Below, piece after piece: positions 37,611 through 51,159 of a stretch of 64,000 nt of DNA. Numbering within the stretch: the first letter of the stretch is position 1; each line of letters starts with the position of its first letter. The position numbers and the translations under genes were made by a program. A model generated the notes under the pieces. It was not told the DNA's origin, did not search any database, and was given only the letters and a program-made list of their open reading frames with translations. The stretch is from Varroa destructor (Eukaryota; Arthropoda; Arachnida; Mesostigmata; Varroidae): NCBI RefSeq assembly GCF_002443255.2, contig NW_019211457.1, positions 20,223,497 through 20,287,496 of the forward strand, written 5' to 3'.

Positions 37611-38952
37611 TAACTTGCGTGAATTTCAGTAACGGAGTATAGCTACGTCGTACGGGGACTGAAAATCTGATTTATTATACTCTCGTTGTGATATAGCCTT
37701 ATGTCACAGTAGCACAGGCAGACATTGCAAGTACCCATTCAAATCGGCCCAGGAAACTGTACGGCGCACTTGAACTATGGTATTCAGTATGTAAGTTGGG
37801 AGTTCAGTCACGAGGAATCTAACAAGCTTTGCTCGAAATTATCAAGTTATATTATCTATCTATTGATATATATTTTCGCTCTCTTCAAGCGAATTGCTTT
37901 GTTGTCTTATTTTAAGAGAAAAGAGATCTTGTATTTCATCATCTTACCGTTGCATCGACAGCTTGATTGAATCAACGTGTTGATTGTTCTAGTGGCCAAA
38001 GGCAGCGTGATCCATAAGCAAACCTCGTAGTACAACTGAGGCGCACCAAGCTTGCCACTCATTCAATTCTTTCTAATATTATTATTTCAATATGGTGCGC
38101 TGGTGATGTATGAATGGCGCACCACCAAATCGACTTCCGTAGAGAAGATGATGACTGAATAACATTAAATGAGTATACATTATATCTGCATGCGTACATT
38201 TATTATATACATATTACTGTATACTTGCTATCAATGATCAAATGTCAATAGATAAATGCCACCACATTGTGGCTATGGAAAGGCCACAGTTCGTGGTTGA
38301 TGCGAAAAAGATGCCACGGGGAGAGAATACCATCAACAACCGCGCATTTTTGCGGTTTTCGCTGCTGGTTAGTGCATGTTATTAAAATGACAGCTGAATA
38401 GATATCGCCATTAGCACAGCTGATCAAATCGAATAGTCGCTTCGGTGTCAGTAGATACGGATGGCTTATGGCTTTCCATGCGGAACATATAGATAAGTTT
38501 CGCTATGCACGAAACAGATAGTAACGTGAGATGCCAACCAAGATATTCTAAGATACCGTAGCCAACGACGATGACGCATGTCAAATCGATATAGCACGGC
38601 GTGCATTAGTCAAAAACGTACAGTCAACCTTTCCAACGTACTATGACTAAACGTGAGATGGTTTTTTCTTATTAGTTACTTCCAACGCAGAAAGATAACT
38701 GATTGTGTGCGTCTGTGACTGTCCCGATGTCACTCGATTGGGTCGGGCACACGGTACAGTCGACCCGTACTAAGAAAAGAGGGGATATTCAAATGGGATT
38801 TTTGTTTTCTGTTGTTAGGCATTAGCAGCCCAATCATGCTAATATACACTATTTAAAAAAGCCTACTATCTGTAGTTTAACTTCTTCTTTGAGTGATACT
38901 TATTCTTCGCCTTCGCTACCGAGAGATCATTTTTCTAGAGTGACATTTCAAC

Positions 38953-38956
<4 letters not shown>

Positions 38957-38988
<32 letters not shown>
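38957..38988. repeat. (AT)n microsatellite
   Basis: Uninterrupted AT repeat of 32 bases. Confidence 0.95.
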
Positions 38989-38993
<5 letters not shown>

Positions 38994-39543
38994 CAATAAC
39001 CGTACAAGCTGACTATCTTCGTCACATATGTATTCCGACACATACATTCCGTTAATTATTTTCCTTGCGAGATGTTTACGAATATATCGGTGTCGATATG
39101 CTGCCGTATTACTACAACGTAATAAGCTGCAATTTATATGGGTCGAAGTAAAACCTGTTTTTGTTACAGTCGTTTATCAAGCCAGTTCATTGGCATCGCT
39201 CTAAGACTAGTTTCCCCCTAAAACTCACAATTCGTTGCCCATGGCATGCTGATCTCGATGCAACTTTAATGCTGATTTGTTAATAGCATCAAAATAATAC
39301 ATTTAATATCTTACTAAAGTACTTGTTTACTGTACTATTAGATCGTTATGGAGTACGATTAAAACCACGCGCAATTCAAAATCTCGACAACAATTTATGT
39401 TTGAAATATCTAAAATTATTGCCATAAACTTATCACAGATGCCTATAAATAACAAATGCAATGAAACCTATCGGTCTGCGAGTGATTTTCAATGCTTACT
39501 AAGTCAATAATCGCCAACAGTGACAAAACCTTGTAATAGCATT

Positions 39544-39545
<2 letters not shown>

Positions 39546-39592
<47 letters not shown>
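39546..39592. repeat. (AT)n microsatellite
   Basis: Uninterrupted AT repeat of about 47 bases followed by a short TACA variant. Confidence 0.95.
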
Positions 39593-39596
<4 letters not shown>

Positions 39597-41424
39597 CATC
39601 AAGTGCTATATACTAATAGTATCTTTACTGAGCCAGAACTACAATGAAACGAAGTAAGTAGACTTTTCTGCCTAATAAGCCGTCTCTAATTGGACTATAT
39701 AGAAAGATAGTTTAAACGATCTTTTTTGTTAACTGTTATAGATACATTGACTAAACAAATATTCAAGAGATCAATGGGAACAGTGAAGAGACCACCTGTT
39801 GGTAATTCACTTCGCTTGTTTGTGTTAATATTTTGTCATCGGCGTACTACTCTCGCGGCAACAGTCCTAACCACAATCGCATTAGAGATCCGCTGATACC
39901 ACACCGATCCGGTTTACCCACCCTGAGCAAGTAATCTGGAGGCGTTCCAATGAAGTCTTACCTCTGATCCCGAGCGTTTCAGTGGGAGGAGAGCTTAAAG
40001 TCAGCTAATCGATTGCCGTATGTCAAATGTAGCAGGCAGCTGTAGATATTATTGGATTCGTGTATACATACATACTTTCCAAAAAGTAGACCATGTACAT
40101 TGTTCGTTTAGTGTTGTTTGTATTTCGATGCCTTCCACCGAATATGCAGTAGTACGAGCTCGATAATATCGGTGCCGATGATTTTGACTTATGAATTCGC
40201 TAAATTCCCTTGAACTCTGCCGGATACATCTGCTGTGTCTGGCAGGTTTTGTTGAGTTCGGCGATATGTTTTTCACAAATAGTGATCTCCGTTTTGCCCT
40301 CGTTAAATTGTCTATGGGCCAGCATTTTATCACAAAGAAACCTTTAACGTCGTAATTTTTTTGGGCATATTGCGATGTACATAAATGATGGCGAAACAGA
40401 CCTGAACCTGACGGGGATATTGAATCTCCTTTGAATGATCCCGCGTATTTTGGAAAAACATTTAGCCTGTATCTCACGAATAAGGTTTCACGCAGCAGAA
40501 CCTTTGTTAGATTCAATGTTGGTCATGCATAATAAATAACAGTTAATGGGGCATGTAGATCCATAACGGTCCAAACGTAACTTTAATTACTTACGCGGGA
40601 AAAAACTTGCCGCCATTTTTGTCTCTATATGTAAATGTCTCTCATACATTTCGTTTGAGCGAGAAACATGATACATACATATAGCTAGTATAGTAATCTC
40701 TCGCATGGTTGGGGTAATAGTATCTGAACGGGGTCACGCAGAATATTTGTCCGTCTTGACCCAGTGAGTGCGACAATCAGAGCCTAGTTCTCTTGATCTG
40801 TGGTTACCTCTCACCGACACTTAAATGTTTAACTACCCTTTCAACCTTACTCTCTATCTGAATTACTATGATACGAAATGACAGCTTGGTTTTTGTCTAT
40901 GTGTCAACAAAAATCAAGTGTTTTAATTACCTGTATTAACAACATTAAATGTTTGCAACGTATGGAGGAAAGAACACCTGAAGCTTGCCTGGCTGTTAAT
41001 ACAGCCAAGAATCGACATTTAGACCTTTTGAGCACAAAAAAAGTTGTAAGGCATCGATTATAACTGGAAATATCTGTTTCCATCAACCATAAAGATGTTT
41101 AATTTAAATACGATCTATACCTGTGCACGACAAAACTTCAGTGAACACAGGCGCTTAACCGATATCTATATATATATCGATATAATGATACCGCCACATG
41201 AGTCTATAACAACTTAATCGTGGCAATCTAAACACTAACCTGACGTCTTTATTTTAGTGTCCGGTTTGGCATTACTTAGCGGCTCAATCGTCTCTTAGAC
41301 AAAAAAAAAACCGTTTTTTATAGCGGTTTAACTAAAAAGGAGCAAAATTATATTACTAGGAGTTAACGTTGTGTTTACTGATAGAAGTGTGTTTAATTCA
41401 AGCGAAATAGTACTTTAAAACACC

Positions 41425-41428
41425 TATG

Positions 41429-41462
<34 letters not shown>
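41425..41462. repeat. (TA)n microsatellite
   Basis: TA repeat of about 38 bases, with one C and one G interruption at its 5' side. Confidence 0.95.
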
Positions 41463-44400
41463 GCCATGGCAATATATTTATCTAACTCGTTTACAGTTTC
41501 AAATTAGAAGTAATAAGACAACATTTGTCCCAGCTGATGAAAAATACTTATCTGAATTACTATACCCACAGTAATCATTAAACCAATGGACCCCGAAATC
41601 TCATATATCCTACTCTTGTTTACGCGAAATCACGCAGTAGTGACAATGTTAATGCCGCATATTGCATATAATTGAATTAATCAATTAAATTGCTGAGAGT
41701 ACGTTGTCAAATATAATTTTCGTTTCAACATGAGGTACTACCTGATTCCTTTCTGGTTCCTAATGCCAAACGATATCTGTCAAACGACATGTATAGTTTT
41801 GTCCGTGGTATTCTTAAATTGAACTACAAATTTCATCGAAAAGGTGGTATAGGGGATTTTTGTAGCCTAAGAGACTTCTGTTTTTCACCTTATAACTCAC
41901 TATCAGTAGCACTCCTCTAAAGGTGGTTGAAAGTAAACTTGCTAAAGATCCAACTTTTTCCAAGTTATATAAAATGATTTTTGAACGAGGACGATGAAAA
42001 CCACTGTTATATTTGCAATTTGAAGAGTGGTGGGCGAAGACTACTTGTTCAATTGGAGATTGCCTAATTGGTGCCAAGCTAAAGTTTCATGATATATACG
42101 GTTTTTTTTTATATGTTTGTTATCCAATGGCGTGTATAGTCCGAGTGCGTAGTTAGTGGCACAATCAACTATAATAAATAATGATTAGCAAAAAAATTAA
42201 CCATATTGATTGCAACTTTCGCAAGTACGAAATGTTTCGCAATATACTTGAACTGAAAGCGATATAAAATCACAACATATGCGTATTAAACTTGAACACC
42301 TGTGCGTCATTGTGAGAAACCAATTTTCGAGTGAGTCTACCGGATACATAAACTTACAGAGTGGCCTACTTGTTCTTTGACAATAGCGAATCCACACGTT
42401 ACCTAGCATCTTTGACAAACGAAGCAGTTGGCGCAACATTGTACGACAATGTCGTTCAAACCCTTATCTCGATGGGGATTTTTCAAAACTTGACGAAGAC
42501 CTAGGTTCATTGTATCCTCTTTGTATCTGTGCCCATGTGCAATTAGGGTCTCTGCTCACCAAATAACACATGTGGACGTCTCACGAAACGAAGTATCACC
42601 TCAACGTTTGTCCTAAACCGTCTTTTTCTATTCATGCGCTGCATTCAAACCTCGGGCGAGGTCACAAAAACAAAAACGCCAGCGACTTTTTCCGCAGTGC
42701 ATAACTTAGCGGACGGCCTGCTTTTGCTTAGACCACTATTGCGTCTGTAACTGTGAATAAGGTAACAACAGTATGAAAAAGACTGTTAACTAGAGTTACT
42801 GAACTGAGCATTGGAACCGACGAAATGGCGCCAGATTGGGCAACCTGACTGCGTGTTTCAAAATAGCTTCCTTATATCGTCGTTACAAGGCCAGGTACCT
42901 GAGCTCACCAAGGTCACTGAGCCATTCCGTCTTGGTGGACAAAGTTGTTGCTCTTAGGAGTTTACTCTAATTTAATGTTCGGTGGATTTATGGCTTTGAA
43001 CCCTAAACTATTAAGATTTTATTACATGAGCATGGTATCGAAGCGCTAGACATACTTTTATTTTAGAATATAATAATACTCATTTCTCTAAAAAAAAATA
43101 TTCGCTATAGAAAACACAAAAATATCTTATTATCGAAGTGACTAATCGAATGCCATAAGTTATGGTTGTACGGTGTTTCAGCTTGCGAAAGGGTCTAATG
43201 GGTTTTAGAGCGCAATCTTTTTCATCTATACCCTTCAGTGGCGCTTAAGCGGTTCAATAGCGTTAGCTGCTATAAGAGACAATTAGCTAGAGAAAAATAT
43301 CAATTCAAGTGGATATCGAGTCCCAAAAGGACATTTTGATGTGTTAAAAATATAGGTGAGGGCATGCAGAACGTCAATAGCTCTATAGTTATTTTATTCT
43401 CTTCAGATAGTTGCACATTTATTCGTGGGGATACTACGAAAAGCATGACCAATATGCTTGAGTTCAAATAAACTTCAACGTTGGAGATCGTCGTTGTTAA
43501 ACCAAAGAACTGAGATACACTACACTAAAGGCGTAACGATGCGCACTATTTACAGTACAAGATACCGGACGAGGACACGGGAAGCACACTTATACAAAAC
43601 GGCTAGTTCGAAAAAGCAATGGGGCGAAGAGCTCAGAGTAGGGTGCCAGGATAGGCACCAATGGATTAAAGGAAATTTCCCGAGGCCGTCTGGCATAATG
43701 CGGTCGAACGAAGGTCAGGCCATGCGAAGGCTACGAGAAACAGCAAAGCAGAAGGTGGAACTTCCACAATTGATGAGTCACCAATGCACTAAAAATAAAC
43801 CTGAGCGACGAAAACTAAAACAACAACAATCGTATGCTTACTCATTTATACAGCGTTATTGAGGTTTCGAAAAACGATCGAAAATTTCCTGAATAAAATC
43901 GTAATTTATATTGTTTACTTTTTACTGAGTTATATTTCTAGCTAACTGGATGCTTGAATTATCAAACAGCATGCTGCTTAGTGTTACGCTGTTTCCGCAT
44001 ACAACTTTGAGTGGATTAAATTTTCAGTTCAATTGGTCAGCTTTACTCACAGGAGCCCCCATATTGAATGGGTTCTATCGTGAAGAAATTAAGTAGATAT
44101 TGCGCCCCAGACTTGGTTATTAAACTTGTCAACTAACTTTACTAATTAAGCGCCTCACAACTAAAAACCTGGGAGGCATGATTGCGGAGTCCAAATGTTG
44201 AAGCTTCGGTGTACTCCAGCAGTAACCCTCAAATATGATACAACACATACACATTCTTTTCTCAGTTGATCTTGAATATTTGGAGCTGGATAGGTACAGA
44301 AAAACTGCCCATCCAAATGGTTGACTGTAGCAAGACAAGGCGGAACCGTGTGAATCACGCAAAACACAAGAATTGATTCCTTGTTAAGAAGCATTGAAAA

Positions 44401-47400
44401 TAACACCGCAAATCTTATTACATGTTCTTGGCGGTCACTGAAACACAACGGTCAAAAAGCAAATAAGCGCTATTGCAATGAAACCATAAAAAATAAGCGT
44501 AACCCTGTGACTCACAAGTAATTATGTGTCTTTTGACAGCCCTGTGAAAGACAAATCTTAAACTTTCCCTGCATTACCTTAAATTTTTTATACAAAGCTC
44601 GAATGCCATGCAAATTTGTGCATGACATTAAGCTCGATCTATCTTGACAAATCTAACCAGAAAGTTGTGTAACCCTTAAAGCAGAGACGCTGCACCTATA
44701 GGAGCGCAAACTAGCTCGCTTGTGAAAATTCGCACATTGGTCGATATCGACTTTTTAAGAAGAAGAAGAAGAACGTCCTCTGAATGGACTGTAACCGCTA
44801 GATTGACATAAGTTTTTCTTGAACGTCATAAAATAACTTAGTAAGGATGAAGTTTCTCCGTGGCTTCACAGAATTTCTTCTGCAGATTGTAATTTTTGTC
44901 TTTGCAATTGTGTGGGGTCAACTATACTTAATTCTACGGGATGCACTACGCGGCTTCTCGTCTTTTCGACCTCACATTGTTTTAGCCCCTTGTTAATCTT
45001 CGGTTGCCCTACCGCCTGCGATCTGTTAGCGGCGTGTGAGGGCTTCTCTTCTATTGCGTATTACGTCAAGGCTTAATTTAATTCTGCTTTGCCATATCGG
45101 AGCCAACTACACGATCAGTTCATTCAGTGCTTGCATTCATCGTTGGCAAATTTTTACGGGCAATGGTGGACGAGCCCTGCGGAAGCTCTACAGGCAGGCT
45201 CTATATCATCGTACAACCAAGACAAGAACCCTTCTGATGGCTTGTAGATATTTACTGCTAACTTATGTTGCAGTGGTTCACTTCATAGTGTTAGATAATT
45301 AATCGCTGCAGAGTCAACTCACATTATATTAAACACACTTTATATTAAAGTGTCACCACTTTCACAACAGCAAGGGATGTTTCCATAACGCTTGTGTATA
45401 TATAAGTTACACGGGTTATAATCATTGTAACATTACCTTTTATATATAAGGGTTTAGAACTAGAGTCAGCAGCCGGCCTATGTACAAACATTCGATGCTG
45501 TACGTCGTTACACCTTCAATAAAAAAGAACTCGTTACATTTAGTACTAATAATATAAAAATGTACCACCAATCGTAATCGTGTTTCAGGATCAGTAAATT
45601 GTGTATTTCCTACTAAAAGATACAGATATGCAAGGAAATGAGCTCCAAGAAAATAGATTTTTATTCTCACGTTGCCCCGACGGCTTTCGATGAAATGGCT
45701 TCCCGTGTGACTTGCTTCAGAAAGAATTTCAATTAATCTCATTGGGTTCTAATGGAAACGATTTAATACGTACAAACTCAGCTTGAAGGCCAGGTTGATT
45801 CCTTATCCTTTACGAGTCTATAGAGTGTAGCCAGCGAATCGTACAGGCCTTGCCCATTTGCACTGCGTATTCTTATGATCGTTCCCTCGGGTTACTAATC
45901 TGCCTTCACGAATAGAGCGACGCCTTTGTAGAACGAAAAATACATTTATTTACATTTAAAATGTCCACCTCTGGTTATAAACAGACGTACCGAGCGTAGT
46001 TCTAGCTATCATGTGACGCGCTAGTATATAGGTATTTCCTAAGCTTTGCTCGAGACGTATATATATATATACATATGATCTTACTAAGGCGGGGTGTCGA
46101 TGAGTTAGTTGTGTTTTTCGCCAGTCGCATAATCAGTTGAATTGTGCCAACTCACGCAAATTCGCTCTTCTTTCTGAGTTAAAAGTCAGCCGAAGAATGC
46201 GGCATAATGACGCGGCAGATTCAGCTCCGCAGACATTATTTAATTTAAAACTTAGGATACAGATCCGATTTCAATTTGCATTGACTATGCCAGTTATATG
46301 ACTTACATGACCATATGATGGTAGATGTAGTGCAGGTTTGCTTAGTTTGCCTGGTTCAACCTGCTTATTGGGGGCCAAAGCTTCTTGTACACCCTAGGTC
46401 ATATGTATGGGCTTTTATATGCCGTAAGTACCTTAGAAAATCACTAAGATTAAACCGTACTTGGAGAATACAAGCTCACCAGTATAAATGGCCACCTTCG
46501 GTCCCCAGCCGAAGATGAGTGATTCCTCCTCGTCATTTGCTTCCTTAAGATCTTACCAACGGTATGTCAGTACATCGCCGACTCGTAAAGTATTACACCC
46601 TCAAGGTAATGCGCATCATAATATTCACAATATATTATTCATATAATGGCAGCTCTTGGCATTCATACGTGTCTACGTCTCAAGATTTTTATACAGTTTA
46701 GCTGTATAGTGTTAACTTGATTTCTTTTTTTTTTTTTTTGTGGGACTTGAGTCATCCCATCAGTACACAAACGCAATTGTTTTTCACTCTGTTTTATGAA
46801 AAACGCCTTGATTAAGTCAGGCCGAAAAACAAAGTCGCCGCATTAATTATAATCTAGCGGAATATTTGGAGTACGCACAAAAAACATAATTTCCATAGAA
46901 AAAATTTGATCTTTTTTGTAGTATATAATGATAATGCTAGGTGTTTATTATGTTAACGTCACTATATCTTATGGCCGGTTTCTAAAGAGCAAACAACAAT
47001 TTGGCATGCCACACATGCGCATACAGCCTTTATCTGTAAACGCACGTAGGCCCGACCAGTATGGTGGCTTAAACGGCAAAAGTTCTCATATAGTCGCCTA
47101 CTAATGCTGCCAAGCTTTCAAATGGCGGAGGACCAATTTGACTTCCTTGTGCATGGTATGCTAAACATTAGCTGGACATCAAGCTCTGTTTATGTAAGCA
47201 AAATTTACATTTGCTAAGTTTTTTTTTTTGGTTTCAATCACTTGCTCTGAATTCGTTAATAGTTTTCCCCAAGATCTAATGATTTCTTATCCATAGTCTG
47301 ATAGAGAGCGTAATAATCCTAGCATATAATAATAGCTAGCCAACAAAACTGACTACACTTAGGCCTCATAGGACTTCGTGTGGCCATAAGCAAGTGCATT

Positions 47401-47640
47401 GATTTCGGTCTTTCTCGTCATATATATATTCATGTCCTTCAATTCAGTTGTCATATATACAATCACGAATCTGACAGTCAAGTCTGACTCTGTGAGACAA
47501 TGACGGAGCTTCTAATAACAGATAATATTCATTCGGTGCATTTCAGTGAGTTTTGCATATTTTCAAAATAGCACTAAGTCATCGTACCAATAAATTACAA
47601 GTATGCTATGAGTATTTTCTATTAACAAATGCTTATGCTC
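41463..47640. other. Anonymous DNA
   Basis: No gene recognised. The 134-codon plus frame 43458-43862 is basic and glutamine/arginine-rich but opens on TTG and matches no family I can name. Frames at 41814-42439 (minus), 44129-44448 (minus), 45036-45302, 45440-45742 (minus) and 46315-46518 have no motif. A short AAG repeat lies near 44757-44774 and a short TA run near 46059-46074. Confidence 0.45.
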
Positions 47641-48184
47641 TTTCTATATCTGTTTCAGGTTCTCTCAGAAATACAATTGTGTGAAGAAGCTTGTACATTA
47701 CCAATGTATTCAGCCTATTTTGCGTGGCGAGCTCTATGTTTGTCGTAACGAAACGCAGATTTTGGATTTCTATCCTGCGATGTATCGAGAGCACTCAGCT
47801 CGTTAATCGCTTTTGTACTGACCATGTCTCGCGATGGTTTCAAAGCCGTCGGGAACCCTCCCAATCTTCCAACAGTTTACGAGTTGGAGGACAATCCAGC
47901 ACAAGCAGATGTATCTCGACGGATTCGTCACCACCTGCGAATTATCGGAAGTCGACAGATCTGCCAGTACCAAAGACACTGCAGGACTCTCTGCAACTAT
48001 CATCGAAGATGTCTCGTTAACTTTATAAGACAACAGGCTGCTTAATCAATGATTTTTAGTGAAACAATGGATCATTGGCTGGCTAGGTCCTTTACAGGAT
48101 GAAATGTGTCCGTCGCTGGCGTTGTCACGCGACAATTTGATTGTGAAATCTCGACTAACTGTGCGAATGACACGAATCTTCACA
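47641..48184 (+). promoter_or_regulatory. Likely 5' untranslated or promoter region of the 48.2 kb exon
   Basis: A GC-richer stretch leads straight into the candidate first coding exon. All three plus frames stay open for 60-110 codons between 47691 and 48045, so coding potential is not specific to one frame; compositional bias is a simpler reading. Acceptor-like sites end at 47658 (TCTATATCTGTTTCAG) and near 48060 (CAATGATTTTTAG), so the 5' UTR may be spliced. No clear TATA box was found. Confidence 0.3.
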
Positions 48185-48436
48185 ATGGCTTCATCATCGT
48201 CACCAAGAGTGGATGTGACGCAATGTGAACTGCTGCTAGATCAGCGAAGACGGACAACGACCCGATGCCGCACTATTGTGACGCCGTACTCCTTTAGTCA
48301 TTCCGTATTCGTTTGGGTAGCACTATGGGGAGTCGTGTTGAGCACCGCAGGCGTTGTGGGGGCGACAGCGGTCGATCATGACCAGGACAAGAGTGCCAGT
48401 CCGGACATCATCACGAAAATAAGAGACGCAGCAATG
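48185..48436 (+). CDS. Candidate first coding exon of a secreted or membrane protein
   Basis: ATG at 48185 sits in a good animal context (CACAATGG); an alternative in-frame ATG lies at 48104. The frame gives 84 codons and reaches a textbook donor, ATG then GTAAGT at 48437, in phase 0. About 40 polar residues (MASSSSPRVD, then an RRRTTTRCR stretch) precede a strong hydrophobic segment, VFVWVALWGVVLSTAGVVGA, that ends in small residues, as in a signal peptide or type II anchor. An acidic tail follows (TAVDHDQDKSASPDIITKIR). The in-frame stop comes 13 codons past the donor. The protein was not identified from this exon alone. If the 55.5 kb exon belongs to the same gene, the layout (signal segment, short helix, cysteine domain) would suit an NRF-type acyltransferase-like protein. 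An exon joining the phases must lie between them. Confidence 0.55.
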
Positions 48437-51159
48437 GTAAGTCGTCTTAAGTTTCCAGTCATTCAGAATTAATCAATTCTAGTCCGCGGCTATTAAAGGC
48501 ATAGCGCTTTGCGGGTTCAAAGCTGCTACCTCCGATTTTGTACTGCTTACATCGCTTCACTGTTTGGTTGGCTTCCAAACTACGAAAAAAAAATTCTGTA
48601 CCTGATGATCAATTAGAAAACTGCTCTTTAACTGTAAAACGTAGATGACTTTGCAATATTGTCGCATACCTAACTATGCCAGGATAGCAGGGCGATACTA
48701 GGTTTTTCTGAGTCAAATTCTGTGAAAACGGAACATATTGGCAAATCTGCAAATCACTTACCCAGCGATGCAGTCCAGCTTTGTTAAGATTCTATAATTA
48801 TAATCTCAGTTCTTGCCTTTAACTTAAGCATGGGTCAACTAGAATGAATTTAGGCTGGCTTTGGGTCATACGTAAATTTGTATCGCTTTTTAGCTTTAGT
48901 GCCATTAGTGGTTCTCAGAACGGACCCACAATGAAATTTTAATCGCGCCTAAAAACAGAGTTTCTCATATTAACTTGAGTCACAAATATGTTTTTTTTGC
49001 CTATTACTCATCGCTGACGACTCCGGCATAAGGGAAAGCAAGGACATCCAATCGAAAACAATATCAAATAAAAAAAAATCAGTCCTATTTTAAAGAATGG
49101 AAAAAAAACATTTTATATTTTGATTATGTCTTTTTATTGAGCTTGTATCTAATCGTAACTTGTAACTAAACTGGAATTGTCTCGACACTAGGTTTCGGGA
49201 AACGCGCATTTCTTACCAAGGTTATCGTGTAATTAGTTTGGGCTGTGACGTCATGACATGATAGCTTTCACTTTTGCCCAAGCTTATCCCGACTGGAGCC
49301 GCTCTGTAAGCAAGCTGAAATTGACAAGCTAGTAATCTGAGGCATTTCGTTATTTCCATTTGGTGGGCTATGCTGAATAAACCATAGTCGGTATGGACTA
49401 TGGTTTAAGAGCAACTGCAATGAAAAATATATTATCTAATTTCTAATTAGGGAAGAAAATTCTGTTGCTTAAGTCGTTTGCATAATCTGTATTCTCAAAG
49501 TAAAAATGTTTTTTGATTGGATTCGGTCGGGAAGTTTAAAACTAATACTGCGAACTTGCCCGTTTGCTTTCGTGCGAAGTCAGGTAGAAAGCCATTCCTA
49601 CATAAGCCACAACAGATGCTTATATGTTATAAACTTTTTTAATGGCGATATTGGTGCCAACGTTCGAATTCTACTTAGGTCATGGGGAACAGGTCACTAT
49701 TCCATTTAAGTCTGTTTGTGACTGAAGTCCGCTTGGCGGTCGTAGTCGACTAGCCTTTACGCCAGTGCCGGATCCAGCATAGACAGTCGAAATCCAGAAA
49801 AATTAGACAGCTCCGTTTTCTAAGAACTAGACTACACCAAGCTTTAGATATCTTCGTATTTCATAAACTGGCAGAAACGTAAACGCTATAATTGGCGTGC
49901 TTTAAGTGAAAACCACATTATCTCGGCTCACGCGCGTTTCGTATAATGACAATAAAAATATTTAAATAATATGGGTGAGTTTACCTAAATAATGCGCAGT
50001 ACTACCACTATACTATGATCCTTACTACTTACATGTTAAATAAAACTGACTCATTGTTATACGTAAAGAAAGATTACCGCTGTAGCCAAAAATCAAATTA
50101 TTTGCAAATAGGGCTGGTTGGCCTTGTTTGCGTCGGCGACTTTTGCTGATCGGCCGAACTTCATAATTTCAGCATAGGCCTGTCTGGAGCTGTTACGAAG
50201 TACATGTTGACAAACAGACGCGACGACCTTCAGGTCCAAATGGATCAAAGATTATATCATGGACGGTAACTGTGAACAAAGGTTTTACACTTGAAGAGCT
50301 AACGCGATCAGATCTCAAGTGCAGCTGTTTTCGACCATTCTAACGAGTATCTGCGTCTTAATGTGAAACGTACACGTTATACAGATTCAAGTATCATATA
50401 TTCGTCATGTGTGAACTGACTCTTGACCACGCGATTACGAGTTTAAAAATGTTTGTAAATTTAAGACACAGACTGCCCTGTATGTCGATAATTTAGGTCT
50501 AAAAACAGACTTCGCAAACATAAACGTTATTCGTACCTAACGGCACTTCTGCATTCAAGAGGTCCACTACGTGTTACGTCTATTGATAAACGGTAAACGA
50601 CCATTCGGTGTTAAGGAATAGTCGCTTTGGTTTAGTGAGCGACCCTTTACTGGCGTGTAAGTAAACTTATTTGGAAAAAACCCGCAAAGCTGGTCGTTCA
50701 CGAACTACTTTATGTGGCGTATTCCATAGACTGCAATGCATCGTTATCCTGACTTAACTGATTTAGGGTTAAAGAGCTAAATGCACGCGACAATCTTGTG
50801 TCCACACAATAGACTTCTGTCTGAATAATTATAACGCATATTGGTATTGTAATGACTGAAACGCGGCATTAATTACAGAACGTTTGCATGCTGAAAGGTG
50901 GCGCGTAAAAAGGCATTACACACTTATGTTGAACATGACTAAAGGCTAAACTGAGAGCATAGTATATTGAATTAAATTTCCTTAAAAGGTTGCCTTTGCA
51001 TCGTAAGAGTGGAATTATAGACATTCTCCATCAGTCTCAGAGTTGAAAAAAGTAGACGTCGCTTCAGCAAAAAAAAAACTTTCCGAAAGTGACTTCCCGA
51101 AAGACAGAAAACTTAAGCTGGGTTAAACTGTAGTAGCTCCTTCGAAGTATTTCGGAAAT
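48437..51159 (+). other. Probable intron sequence
   Basis: Follows the donor at 48437. It contains the hairpin at 49378-49407 and the micro-exon-like stretch 49283-49305 (strong acceptor CTTTCACTTTTGCCCAAG, donor GTAAGC). That stretch starts in phase 0 and ends in phase 2, so it could link the 48.2 and 55.5 kb exons. The plus frame 49506-49709 has no motif. Confidence 0.4.
49378..49407. repeat. Perfect 12-bp-stem inverted repeat
   Basis: TAAACCATAGTC pairs with GACTATGGTTTA around a 6-base loop (GGTATG). It lies inside the putative intron; function unknown. Confidence 0.7.

Larger units (their letters stand above)
37611..41424. other. Anonymous DNA with TA microsatellites
   Basis: Holds two TA tracts and a small TA-rich dyad (41160-41184). 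The longest frame, minus 40049-40516 (155 codons), shows no recognised domain, signal peptide or splice pair. The plus frame 37725-37970 contains a GTAAGT at 37794 but no identifiable peptide family. Confidence 0.5.

Noticed and set aside
39800..39860. YADD-like reverse-transcriptase motif on the minus strand (YADDKILTQ)
   Set aside because: Preceded by a stop and charged residues instead of the usual hydrophobic strand, and no other RT block was found on either side.
40049..40516. 155-codon minus frame
   Set aside because: No recognisable family, signal peptide or splice context; a length like this is possible by chance in 64 kb.
43458..43862. 134-codon basic plus frame
   Set aside because: Opens on TTG, has no motif and no flanking signals. 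It could be an unrecognised element fragment, but nothing supports a call.
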